Shown here: positions 16,186-24,502 of the stretch, piece after piece
How the letters are laid out: the number at the start of each line of letters is the position of its first letter
Position numbering within the stretch: the first letter of the stretch is position 1
DNA from: Andreprevotia lacus DSM 23236
GTDB lineage: Bacteria; Pseudomonadota; Gammaproteobacteria; Burkholderiales; Chitinibacteraceae
Assembly: GCF_900176275.1 (NCBI RefSeq)
Contig: NZ_FWXD01000009.1
Location: forward strand, 108,906-172,905
DNA length: 64,000 nt
Direction of reading: 5' to 3'
Position numbers and translations under genes: made by a program
Notes under the pieces: model-generated
The model's database searches: none
Seen by the model: only the letters and a program-made list of their open reading frames with translations
Told to the model about the DNA's origin: nothing

Positions 16186-16935
16186 CTATAGCTGTGCCCG
16201 GCGGGTGTTTCGAATGAAGCTGCCCAGTGTGTCGGCCAGCACCTGACGGTGTACCACGCGCCCGAACACGTGATCGGCCCCGGCTATCGGGGTCCAGCGT
16301 GCGCCGGCAATCGCGTCGGCAATCTGCCGCCCTTCGCCAAAGGGCACGGTCATGTCCAGCGTGCCGTGGACGACCTGCACGGGCAGGTCGAGTGCAGCAG
16401 CATCGGCTTGCACCTGCAGCGAGCCGGCTTCATCGCGCAGCGCCTGGGTCACTTCCAGCCCGAACCAGTCGATATTGCCGTTGGGCAATGCATGCGCCAG
16501 TGGCCAGATGCCGTCGAGGATGCCGCGCAGATTACCGGCGGGTGCCAGCAATTGCAGCGAGGCCAGCCCGGCATCGCGCGCGGCCTGCATGGCGACGATG
16601 CCCCCCATCGAAAAGCCGGCCAGGTGCCAGCGCAAGCCCGGGTATTGGGCCACCAGCGTGTGCAGCAGCCAGCGCGTCTGCGCCACCTGCCCGGCGACCG
16701 AAACATCGGTGAAATCGCCGCTGCTCTCGCCACAGCCCAGGAAATCGAAGCGGAACACCGCCAGGCCGCTATCGGCCAGCCGCCGCGCCAGATCGACAAA
16801 CAGATAGGTGAACTCGCCCCGGTTGCCGGTGAACCCGTGCAGCAACAGCACTGCATCGGTGGCTTCGGCAGGCTGGTGGGCGGTGCCCACCAGCGTATGT
16901 TGGGCGTAATCCAGATACAGCGTTTTGACGGTCAT
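16186..16935 (-). CDS. Alpha/beta hydrolase
   Basis: 249 residues. Oxyanion block LLLHGFTGNRGE, nucleophile elbow GFSMGG, acid region VVHGTLDMTVPF and catalytic His in GADHVFG give a complete triad of the serine aminopeptidase/esterase type. Start 16935 (MTVKTLYL) is 14 bases past the stop of the DUF188 gene, so it probably belongs to the pdxJ-DUF188-hydrolase operon. An upstream ATG at 16998 would overlap the DUF188 gene. The substrate is unknown. Confidence 0.85.
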   Translation of the reverse strand: MTVKTLYLDYAQHTLVGTAHQPAEATDAVLLLHGFTGNRGEFTYLFVDLARRLADSGLAVFRFDFLGCGESSGDFTDVSVAGQVAQTRWLLHTLVAQYPGLRWHLAGFSMGGIVAMQAARDAGLASLQLLAPAGNLRGILDGIWPLAHALPNGNIDWFGLEVTQALRDEAGSLQVQADAAALDLPVQVVHGTLDMTVPFGEGRQIADAIAGARWTPIAGADHVFGRVVHRQVLADTLGSFIRNTRRAQL

Positions 16936-16951
16936 CGGCGGCTCGCTGGGG

Positions 16952-17404
16952 TCAATGTCTTGGGCGTCTGGCCAGCGCAATATCGAGCTGGCGGGCAAAG
17001 CGTTGCTTGTCGGCTGCCGACAGTGCCGGCGGGCCGCCCGTCTGCACGCCGCTGGCGCGCATGGTCTCCATGAAGTCGCGCATGGTCAGCCGCTCGCGGA
17101 TGTTTTCGGTGCTCATCACCTCGCCCCTGCTGTCGAGCACCTGCGCGCCCTTGGCAATGGCCTCGGAGGCGAGCGGAATGTCGCCGGTAATGACCAGATC
17201 GCCCGCCTCGACGCGGCGGGCGATTTCATCGTCGGCCACATCAAAGCCCTGCGGCACCTGCAAGGCGCGGATATAGGGCGATACCGGCACCGTCAGCAAC
17301 TGGTTGGCGATAAAGGTCAGCTCGACCTGCGTGCGCTCGGCTGCACGGCAGAGGATTTCGCGGATCACCTTGGGGCAGGCATCGGCATCGACCCAGATGC
17401 GCAT
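16952..17404 (-). CDS. YaiI/YqxD (DUF188, UPF0178) family protein
   Basis: 150 residues starting [16 protein letters not shown], the signature of the family, with [11 protein letters not shown] and [10 protein letters not shown] further on. It has a PIN-like fold with conserved Asp residues, so nuclease activity is suspected but unproven. It lies three bases downstream of pdxJ and is probably cotranscribed. Confidence 0.92.
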   Translation of the reverse strand: MRIWVDADACPKVIREILCRAAERTQVELTFIANQLLTVPVSPYIRALQVPQGFDVADDEIARRVEAGDLVITGDIPLASEAIAKGAQVLDSRGEVMSTENIRERLTMRDFMETMRASGVQTGGPPALSAADKQRFARQLDIALARRPRH

Positions 17405-17407
17405 GCC

Positions 17408-18145
17408 TCAGCCCGCCGCCTTCAGGATGGCGACATAGCGCTGCACCGTTTCGGTGTAGCCGTAGTGCAGCGCTTCGACGGTCAGCGCGTGACCGATAGA
17501 CACTTCGAGGATGTCGGGGATGACGAGGAAATCAGCCAGGTTGTCCAGATTCAGGTCGTGGCCGGCATTGATGCCCAGCCCGGCCGCGCTTGCGGCGGCG
17601 GCCGCTTCGGCAAAGCGGGCGAATTCGGCAGTGAAATCATCCTGCTCGTGCTGGTGGGCAAACGACTCGGTGTACAGCTCGATACGATCGCAGCCGGTGG
17701 CCGGAGCCAGCACGATCTGCATTGGGTCGGGATCGACGAACAGGCTGACGCGGATGCCGGCGGCTTTCAGCTCGGCGACGATGGGTTTGAGCTTGTCGAG
17801 ATCGCGCGCAATGTTCCAGCCATGGTCCGAGGTGATCTGGCCCGGTTCGTCCGGCACCAGCGTGCACTGGTGCGGTCTGGCGGCCAGCACCACGTCGAGG
17901 AAGGCGCGATCCGGGTAGCCCTCGATATTCAGCTCGGTGCCCGGGTATTGGGCAACGACTTCTTTCAAGGCGGCCACATCGCTGTAGCGCGCATGGCGCT
18001 GGTCGGGGCGCGGGTGGATGGTGACGCCGGCAGCACCAGCCTTGAGCGCCAGATGGGCAAAGTGGCTGATGCTGGGGTAGTCGCGCCCGCGCGAGTTGCG
18101 GATCAGGGCGATCTTGTTCAGGTTGACGGAAAGTTGGGTAGGCAT
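17408..18145 (-). CDS. pdxJ: Pyridoxine 5'-phosphate synthase
   Basis: 245 residues, full length. PdxJ condenses 3-amino-1-hydroxyacetone phosphate with 1-deoxyxylulose 5-phosphate to pyridoxine 5'-phosphate, the last step of DXP-dependent vitamin B6 synthesis. Recognised from SVNLNKIALIRNSRG, the active-site stretch GAAGVTIHPRPDQRH, LNIEGYPD, TLVPDEPGQITSDHG and GLGINAGHDLNLDNL. First gene of a probable three-gene operon with the DUF188 protein and a hydrolase. Confidence 0.96.
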   Translation of the reverse strand: MPTQLSVNLNKIALIRNSRGRDYPSISHFAHLALKAGAAGVTIHPRPDQRHARYSDVAALKEVVAQYPGTELNIEGYPDRAFLDVVLAARPHQCTLVPDEPGQITSDHGWNIARDLDKLKPIVAELKAAGIRVSLFVDPDPMQIVLAPATGCDRIELYTESFAHQHEQDDFTAEFARFAEAAAAASAAGLGINAGHDLNLDNLADFLVIPDILEVSIGHALTVEALHYGYTETVQRYVAILKAAG

Positions 18146-18385
18146 GAGTTGAAGCCCGTCTCGTTCGGCGTGGTGTACAGCATGTATTGTCCCTGCCTTC
18201 GCGGCCTTGAGCCAGCACAGATTGCGCCGCAGCAGGCGGGTACACGGCGGGTGCGCCTCCGGTTGTCGGCCCGGGCGGATGGCCGGTGGCTGCCAGGGCG
18301 CGGCGGTCGGCCGTGCAGGTGGCGGCGGGGCTATAAACCAAGGGCAGCGCGTGCTGCATGGTGTTCAAACTATCTGGAGTGCGTG

Positions 18386-18592
18386 ATGAATCGTTTATAC
18401 ATCGATTGCCGCGACGTACCGGGCAGCACTTGCTCGGTGGCCATCACGGCAGACAACAAGGAAGAATTGCTGGTCGCCGCCGTCGAGCACGCGGTAAAGG
18501 CACATGGCTATACCGATACGCCCGAATTGCGTGCGCAATTGCAGACCATGTTCAAGGTGGCACCCACCGTACCCCAGCGCAAGGCGGCGTGA
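18386..18592 (+). CDS. DUF1059-family small protein
   Basis: 68 residues. IDCRDVPGSTCSVAITADN and the spacing to VEHAVKAHGY match DUF1059 proteins, whose function is unknown. A GGAG site lies about 7 bases before ATG 18386. It stands alone, divergent from pdxJ, and shares a bidirectional terminator with adk. Confidence 0.85.
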   Translation: MNRLYIDCRDVPGSTCSVAITADNKEELLVAAVEHAVKAHGYTDTPELRAQLQTMFKVAPTVPQRKAA

Positions 18593-18623
18593 TGGACTGG
18601 CCTGGCGTATGTTGTGCAACATG

Positions 18624-18650
18624 AAAAAGCCCCGCATCGCGGGGCTTTTT
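18624..18650. terminator. Bidirectional terminator between the DUF1059 gene and adk
   Basis: An 11-bp perfect stem (18624-18634 with 18640-18650) with A and T runs on either side, so it can serve both converging genes. Confidence 0.92.
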
Positions 18651-18666
18651 CTGGCCGGCCAGACGA

Positions 18667-19347
<681 letters not shown>

Positions 19348-20145
19348 TTATGAATTCTGTTGTGTGAAGAGGGCGCGCACGCGCGCCAGGTCTTCGGGTG
19401 TATCCACGCCGGCGGCCGGGGCGTGCGCAGCGATGTGCACGCCGATGGCGTAACCATGCCAGAGCACGCGCAGTTGCTCCAGTGCCTCGATCTGTTCCAG
19501 CTGCGACGCGGCCAGATCGCGGTAGGTGCGCAGGAAACCGGCGCGATAAGCATAAATGCCGATGTGGCGCAGCGCGCCCAATTGTTCAGGCAGGTGTTGC
19601 GCTGCAGCGACGGTTTGCACGCCATCGGTGCGGGTAAATGCATCCCGCGCCCACGGAATGGGCGCGCGGCTGAAGTACAGCGCGCGGTTGCGCGCATCCA
19701 GCACCACCTTGACCACATTCGGGTTGAAGAAATCGGCTGCGTCGTGGATCGGATGGGCAGCGGTGGCCATCGGCAGTGCGTCGTCGCTGGCCAGCTGGGC
19801 GGCTACGGCGTCGATCAGCGCTGGGTCGATCAGCGGTTCATCGCCCTGTACGTTCACCACGATGGCTGCGTCGGGCAGACCCAGGAGGTCGACCGCTTCG
19901 GCCAGCCGGTCGGTGCCCGAGCTGTGGTCGGCGCGCGTCAGCAGTGCTTGCTGGCCGGCGGCTTCGACGGCAGCGGCGATGCGCGCATCGTCACAGGCCA
20001 CGTAAACCGCAGCGGCATGCGTCTGCAGTGCCTGTTCAACCACGCGCACGACCATGGGCTTGCCGCCGATGTCGGCCAGCGGCTTGTCGGGCAGCCGGGT
20101 CGATTGCAGCCGGGACGGAATCAGGATGGTGTAGCGCGCGCTCAT
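19348..20145 (-). CDS. kdsB: 3-deoxy-manno-octulosonate cytidylyltransferase
   Basis: 265 residues. Makes CMP-Kdo for LPS core synthesis in the cytoplasm. Family motifs: [56 protein letters not shown] and [13 protein letters not shown]. It lies between the Trm112-like gene and adk, next to lpxK, so LPS genes are grouped. Confidence 0.96.
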   Translation of the reverse strand: MSARYTILIPSRLQSTRLPDKPLADIGGKPMVVRVVEQALQTHAAAVYVACDDARIAAAVEAAGQQALLTRADHSSGTDRLAEAVDLLGLPDAAIVVNVQGDEPLIDPALIDAVAAQLASDDALPMATAAHPIHDAADFFNPNVVKVVLDARNRALYFSRAPIPWARDAFTRTDGVQTVAAAQHLPEQLGALRHIGIYAYRAGFLRTYRDLAASQLEQIEALEQLRVLWHGYAIGVHIAAHAPAAGVDTPEDLARVRALFTQQNS

Positions 20146-20150
20146 GACGG

Positions 20151-20336
20151 TCAGCGCGGAATGTCTTCGGTGGGGTCCAGCGTGCGCGCTTCGCCTTCCA
20201 GCATCACCGGGATGCCGTCCTTGACGGCAAAGGCCAGGCGGTCGCCACGGCAGATCAGTTCCTGGCGGGGCTTGTCATACACCAGCGGGCCCTTGCAGAC
20301 CGGGCAGACGAGGATTTCAAGCAGTTTGGCGTCCAT
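20151..20336 (-). CDS. Trm112/YcaR family protein
   Basis: 61 residues. [11 protein letters not shown] near the N-terminus, with the family's [10 protein letters not shown] ending. Usually found between lpxK and kdsB. Its start overlaps the end of lpxK by 20 bases, suggesting translational coupling. Relatives activate methyltransferases; the bacterial partner is uncertain. Confidence 0.93.
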   Translation of the reverse strand: MDAKLLEILVCPVCKGPLVYDKPRQELICRGDRLAFAVKDGIPVMLEGEARTLDPTEDIPR

Positions 20337-21321
20337 GTTTCAGTTTCTCGCTAAGCCACGCAATCAGATCGGGCTGGATGACAGCCGTAACGGGCAGGAC
20401 CCAGATTCTAGCACCCGCATCGCCCAAATCCGGCATTGCCGCGAGTTTGACCGCATCTTTCTCGGTCACGATCAGCGTGCCGGCTGGCAGATCGGCCACA
20501 GTGAACGCGTGGTGGTCGGGGAAGTCATGCCCGGCAAACTGCAGGCCAAGGCCGCGCAAGGTGGCAAAAAAACGCTGCGGGTTGCCAATGCCGCACACGG
20601 CAGTCAGCGGGCCGGGCAGGGCAGCGACGCTGCGGGTGATGGTGGCATTGTCCAGCCGGTAGGGCACGCCTGGCACCAGCTGCATGCGAAAGCCGTGCGG
20701 GTGGGCCGGCATGTCGCCCTCGCCGTTGACGACTACGGCATCAACCGATTGCAACCGATCCACCGGCTCGCGCAGCGGCCCGGCCGGCAGCAGGCGGCCG
20801 TTGCCGAAGCCGCGCTGGCCGTCGATCACGCACAGCTCGATATCGCGGCCCAGTGCGTAGTGCTGCAGGCCGTCGTCGCACAGGATGATGTCCACCTCCG
20901 GGTGGGCCGCCAGCAATGCTTGCGCGGCGGCGGCACGCTGACGGCAGACCCAGACCGGCGCACGCGTGCTGCGAGCCAGCAGCAGCGGTTCGTCGCCCAC
21001 TTGTGCGGGATGGCTGTCGGGGCTGACGGCCAAGGGCGTATCTGCCTGACCACCATAGCCGCGCGAGACAATGCCGGGGGTGTAGCCGGCCGCGCGCAGC
21101 CCTGCGGCCAGCGCGGCGGTCAGCGGCGTCTTGCCGGTGCCGCCGACGGTGAGGTTGCCGACGACGATGACCGACACCGGCAGCCGGGTGACCGTGCGGG
21201 CGCCACGGGCATACGCGCTGCGGCGCCGTGCCGCCAGCCAGCCGAACAGGCAGGACAAGGGCGAGAGCAGCAGCGCCAGCGGGTGGCGTGGTGCATACCA
21301 GGCACGCTCGATCAGCCGCAT
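20317..21321 (-). CDS. lpxK: Tetraacyldisaccharide 4'-kinase
   Basis: 334 residues. Phosphorylates the 4' position of the lipid A precursor at the inner membrane. A hydrophobic N-terminal helix ([19 protein letters not shown]) is followed by the modified P-loop [29 protein letters not shown] and [12 protein letters not shown] prefer ATG 21321 (MRLIERAW) with AGGA upstream over the in-frame ATG at 21348, which would lie in the terminator hairpin. Between exbD and the Trm112-like gene. Confidence 0.95.
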   Translation of the reverse strand: MRLIERAWYAPRHPLALLLSPLSCLFGWLAARRRSAYARGARTVTRLPVSVIVVGNLTVGGTGKTPLTAALAAGLRAAGYTPGIVSRGYGGQADTPLAVSPDSHPAQVGDEPLLLARSTRAPVWVCRQRAAAAQALLAAHPEVDIILCDDGLQHYALGRDIELCVIDGQRGFGNGRLLPAGPLREPVDRLQSVDAVVVNGEGDMPAHPHGFRMQLVPGVPYRLDNATITRSVAALPGPLTAVCGIGNPQRFFATLRGLGLQFAGHDFPDHHAFTVADLPAGTLIVTEKDAVKLAAMPDLGDAGARIWVLPVTAVIQPDLIAWLSEKLKHGRQTA

Positions 21322-21346
21322 GCGGTCTGTCCTGGCGGCGAGTGAC

Positions 21347-21370
21347 AAAAAACGGGGCCGCAGCCCCGTT
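21347..21370 (-). terminator. Terminator between exbD and lpxK
   Basis: An 8-bp perfect stem AACGGGGC/GCCCCGTT (21351-21358 with 21363-21370), followed on the minus strand by four to five T. It lies 30 bases past the exbD stop and just ahead of lpxK, so lpxK probably depends on read-through or its own promoter. Confidence 0.8.
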
Positions 21371-21400
21371 CCTGTTGATCCGCGTGCGCGCAGCCTGGCA

Positions 21401-21814
21401 TCACTTGGTCTGCGTGGCGAAGGTCAGCTTGCCGAAGCCCGCCAGCCGTGCCGCTTCCATCACGTTCACCACGCTCTGGTGGCTGGCCTGACCGTCGGCA
21501 TTGATGACGATCATCGGGTCGGGATTGTTGCCGGCCGCCTTGCGCAGCTGCAGTGCAAACTCGTCGGGCGTGCTGAAGGTTTGCAGTTGTTCGTTGATGC
21601 TGTACTGGCCGCCGGCAGAAATGCTGATCTGCACCGTTTGCGGTGTTTCAGCTGCTTTTTCTGCATCGGCGGTCGGCAGGTTGATCTTCAGCTCGGCAAA
21701 CTTCGAGTAGGTGGTGGTGGCCATCACGAAAATGAGGATCACCAGCATCACGTCGATCAGCGGAATGAAGTTGATTTCCGGCTCTTCCCGGTGGCGGCGT
21801 TGGCGGAATTTCAT
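21401..21814 (-). CDS. exbD: ExbD/TolR-family energy transducer component
   Basis: 137 residues, with one N-terminal membrane helix (FIPLIDVMLVILIFVMATTT) carrying the essential Asp of the proton path, then a periplasmic domain. Together with ExbB it uses the proton gradient to power TonB-dependent receptors such as the one at 5405. Start 21814 (MKFRQRRHREEPEINF) follows the exbB stop by 10 bases; a longer frame up to 21895 would run into exbB. Confidence 0.93.
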   Translation of the reverse strand: MKFRQRRHREEPEINFIPLIDVMLVILIFVMATTTYSKFAELKINLPTADAEKAAETPQTVQISISAGGQYSINEQLQTFSTPDEFALQLRKAAGNNPDPMIVINADGQASHQSVVNVMEAARLAGFGKLTFATQTK

Positions 21815-21824
21815 GTCGCGTCGC

Positions 21825-22433
21825 TCAGTGACGGTCGCCGTGGACCACTTCAACCAGCTTGATGGCTTGTTGTTCCATCTCGACGATGAAGCCATCCACC
21901 TTGCTGCGGAAGTAGCGATAGAACAGCAGCGCCGGCACGGCCACGATGATGCCGAAGGCGGTGTTGTAGAGGGCTACCGAAATACCGTGCGCCAGCATGG
22001 CCGGGTTGTTGCCGCTGGCCGGGTTTTGCGCGCCGAAGATCTCGATCATGCCGATCACGGTGCCGAACAGGCCCAACAGCGGGGTGACGGTGGCAATGGT
22101 GCCCAGTGCCGACAGATAGCGTTCCAGATCATGGGCAACGGCACCGCCGATTTCCTCGATCGATTCCTTCATGATCTCGCGGCTGCTTTTTACATTCTTC
22201 AGGCCGGCGGCCAGCACGCGGCCCAGCGGACTGGTGGCAGCAAGCTTGGACAGCATTTCCGGCGTGACGCCGTGGCTGCGGTATTCCTGTACTGAACGCG
22301 CCAGCAGGCCCTCCGGCAGCACCAGGCTTTTGCGCAGGGTGAGCAGGCGTTCAATGATGATGGTCACGGCCGTGACGGAAGCGGCGATAATCAACCAGAT
22401 CGGCCAGCCGGCGGCTTCGATGATTCCGAGCAT
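21825..22433 (-). CDS. exbB: ExbB/MotA/TolQ-family proton channel
   Basis: 202 residues with three membrane helices (about 12-32, 100-125, 150-175). The block IATVTPLLGLFGTVIGMIEIF and the following AHGISVALYNTAFGIIVAVPALL are typical of the family. Forms the inner-membrane motor with ExbD. First gene of the lpxK/kdsB/adk cluster; its promoter must lie in the 423-base region upstream. Confidence 0.95.
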   Translation of the reverse strand: MLGIIEAAGWPIWLIIAASVTAVTIIIERLLTLRKSLVLPEGLLARSVQEYRSHGVTPEMLSKLAATSPLGRVLAAGLKNVKSSREIMKESIEEIGGAVAHDLERYLSALGTIATVTPLLGLFGTVIGMIEIFGAQNPASGNNPAMLAHGISVALYNTAFGIIVAVPALLFYRYFRSKVDGFIVEMEQQAIKLVEVVHGDRH

Positions 22434-22856
22434 GGTGCGTGCGTCCTTTTCGGGAGGGCTTTGAAAACGGCGTAACTGTAGCCGGATTGCGGCTTGCGCG
22501 AAAGGCCCGCCGCTATGCGCTGCCTTGCGTGGCCGATGGACGTCAAGACTTGACAGGGGGCACTACAAACCCATTCTGTAGCAGTGCAACATGAGACGAT
22601 TGTCCCCAAACCCGCGCCCTTGCTGCGTTTGTCCCGCTTTCCCACAACTTCTGTGGATAACTTTGTGAACAACGGGGATAAACGCGCACTAAACCCTTGA
22701 TGGACCTAGGGGGCAGCCAGATTGCCCCATTTTTGATCTTTTTGTTAAGTTTAATAAAAACAAAGACTTGCGATGTTCATTTGCACTACAGGTTTCAGAT
22801 CGGGCAGCCAGCCCAGTCGGGAAGCCATTTTGTGGATTAAAGAGGTGTAGCTTACG
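22434..22856. other. Divergent exbB/xseA intergenic region with DnaA-box-like sites
   Basis: A gene-free stretch of 423 bases. It contains TGTGGATAA at 22652-22660, the exact reverse complement of the DnaA box TTATCCACA, and a near match TGTGGATTA at 22831-22839. Between them is a terminator-like hairpin and an AT-rich block (22736-22765). A TTGACA at 22552 has no good -10 partner. No convincing small ORF. Confidence 0.6.
22710..22740 (+). terminator. Terminator-like hairpin upstream of xseA
   Basis: Stem GGGGCA/TGCCCC (22710-22715 with 22723-22728) followed by ATTTTTGATCTTTTT. It lies about 115 bases before xseA on the plus strand, where no gene ends, so it may be an attenuator or the end of a small RNA. 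Confidence 0.5.
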
Positions 22857-24218
22857 ATGATCGACGTGTTGTCAAGCCCTACAAGCAGGGCCGTTTCGGT
22901 CACCGAACTGAACCGGCAGGTACGTGATGTGCTGGAGGGCAGCTTTCCCGTGCTGTGGGTGGCGGGCGAGATTTCCAACTTCAAGCGCTACGATTCGGGC
23001 CACTGTTATTTCAGCCTGAAGGATGCCGGCGCACAGGTGCGTTGCGTGATGTTCCGCAACCGCGCCGCGCTGCTCGATTTCCAGCCGCGCGAGGGTGCGC
23101 AGGTGGAAGTGCGCGCCGTGGTGTCGCTGTATGAGGCGCGCGGCGACTTCCAGCTCACCATCGAGGCCATGCGGCCGGCTGGTTTGGGGGCATTGTTCGA
23201 GGCCTTCGAGCAATTGAAGAAGAAACTGGCTGCCGAGGGCGTGTTTGATGCAGCGCGCAAGCGGCCGGTGCCCGCATTCCCGCGCGCCATCGGCATCGTC
23301 ACCTCGCTCAAGGCGGCGGCCTTGCGTGACGTGCTGACCACCTTGCGCCGGCGCATGCCCGGCTTGCCGGTAATCCTCTACCCGTGCGCGGTGCAAGGCG
23401 CCAGCGCGGCGAACGAGATCGCTGCGGCCATCAATGCCGCATCCGCACGGGCCGAGGTGGATACCTTGCTGGTGTGCCGTGGCGGCGGCAGCATCGAAGA
23501 CCTGTGGTCATTCAATGAAGAAGTCGTTGCGCGCGCAATTGCTGCCTGCAGCATGCCGGTGGTCAGCGGCGTGGGCCATGAAACTGATGTGACCATTGCA
23601 GACTTTGTTGCCGACGTACGCGCTGCCACGCCCACCGCTGCGGCCGAGCTGGTCAGCCCCAACCGGCAGGAGCTGCAATTGCGCGTGGCACATTTGCAGG
23701 CCCGGCTGGCGCGTGCCTTGCGCCGGCAGATCGAGGCCCGCATGCAAAAGCTCGACGGCCTGCAGCGGCGACTGCGCCACCCGGGCGAGGCGTTGCAACG
23801 TCGGCGCGAGCACTTGCTGCGCGCGCGCAGCAGCCTGCAACGCGCCATTGGCCAGGTGCTGGAGCAGCGCCGCCAGCGCCTGCTGCGTGATCGCTTGCGG
23901 CTGGATCATCTGGCGCCGGACATGGCCCAGCGGCGCTTGCGGCTGGCCAGACAGGCCGAGCGGCTGGCCATCACCATGCAGCAGCAACAGGCACGCCGTA
24001 CACAGCGGCTGGCACTGCTGGGCGCGCGGCTGGCGGCACTCAACCCGACCGCCGTGCTGGCACGCGGCTATGCGCTGGTCGAGGACAAGGCGGGCCATGT
24101 GGTGCAGGCGGCTGCGCAATTGCAACGGGGCGATGCAGTACGCATCCGCTTTGCCGATGAGGCGGTGGATGCACAGGTAACGGCCACGCCGCACGATAGC
24201 CAGCCGCAGTTGTTCTGA
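22857..24218 (+). CDS. xseA: Exodeoxyribonuclease VII large subunit
   Basis: 453 residues. With XseB it degrades single-stranded DNA. N-terminal OB fold (VTELNRQVRDVLEGSFPVLW, GEISNFKRYDSGHCYFSLKD), catalytic domain with GIVTSLKAAALRDVL, RGGGSIEDLWSFN and PVVSGVGHETDVTIADFVAD, then the long Arg/Gln-rich coiled coil (about 270-390) and the C-terminal NPTAVLARGYALV. AGAGG lies 10 bases before ATG 22857. No xseB next to it. Confidence 0.96.
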   Translation: MIDVLSSPTSRAVSVTELNRQVRDVLEGSFPVLWVAGEISNFKRYDSGHCYFSLKDAGAQVRCVMFRNRAALLDFQPREGAQVEVRAVVSLYEARGDFQLTIEAMRPAGLGALFEAFEQLKKKLAAEGVFDAARKRPVPAFPRAIGIVTSLKAAALRDVLTTLRRRMPGLPVILYPCAVQGASAANEIAAAINAASARAEVDTLLVCRGGGSIEDLWSFNEEVVARAIAACSMPVVSGVGHETDVTIADFVADVRAATPTAAAELVSPNRQELQLRVAHLQARLARALRRQIEARMQKLDGLQRRLRHPGEALQRRREHLLRARSSLQRAIGQVLEQRRQRLLRDRLRLDHLAPDMAQRRLRLARQAERLAITMQQQQARRTQRLALLGARLAALNPTAVLARGYALVEDKAGHVVQAAAQLQRGDAVRIRFADEAVDAQVTATPHDSQPQLF

Positions 24219-24502
24219 TTGCCGTATCCCGGCCGGGGCGCCAGCGGGGTGGCCTCGCTGTAAGCCGAATCGGAGATGGCCGGTAGCTGGGGGTAAAGGC
24301 AGAAATGTATCTGCTTCCTTGCACGGTCATGGCAAAAAGCGATGCAGAAACAGCGCACTAGCACCGGGTTTTGTGCCGTTTGTCGCCTCTCTCTCACTTG
24401 TACATTTGTTTGTTTGACTCGGCATGGCTTCTACCGATAAATCACAGGCGAGCAGCCTGCTGACAGGTTGCTTAATAAAAATCTAATATTGGAGGAGTTG
24501 CA
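24219..24502. other. Upstream region of the chitinase gene
   Basis: 284 bases, plus strand on both sides. It should hold the xseA terminator and chitinase promoter. The last 30 bases are AT-rich and end in a GGAGGAG ribosome site. A CTGACA/TAATAT pair (24460, 24484) would start transcription on the ribosome site, so I do not call it. Nothing else recognised. Confidence 0.4.

Noticed and set aside
22552..22580. Sigma-70 promoter with TTGACA
   Set aside because: No acceptable -10 hexamer at 16-18 bases downstream.
24460..24489. CTGACA/TAATAT promoter for the chitinase
   Set aside because: Transcription would start on the ribosome-binding site.
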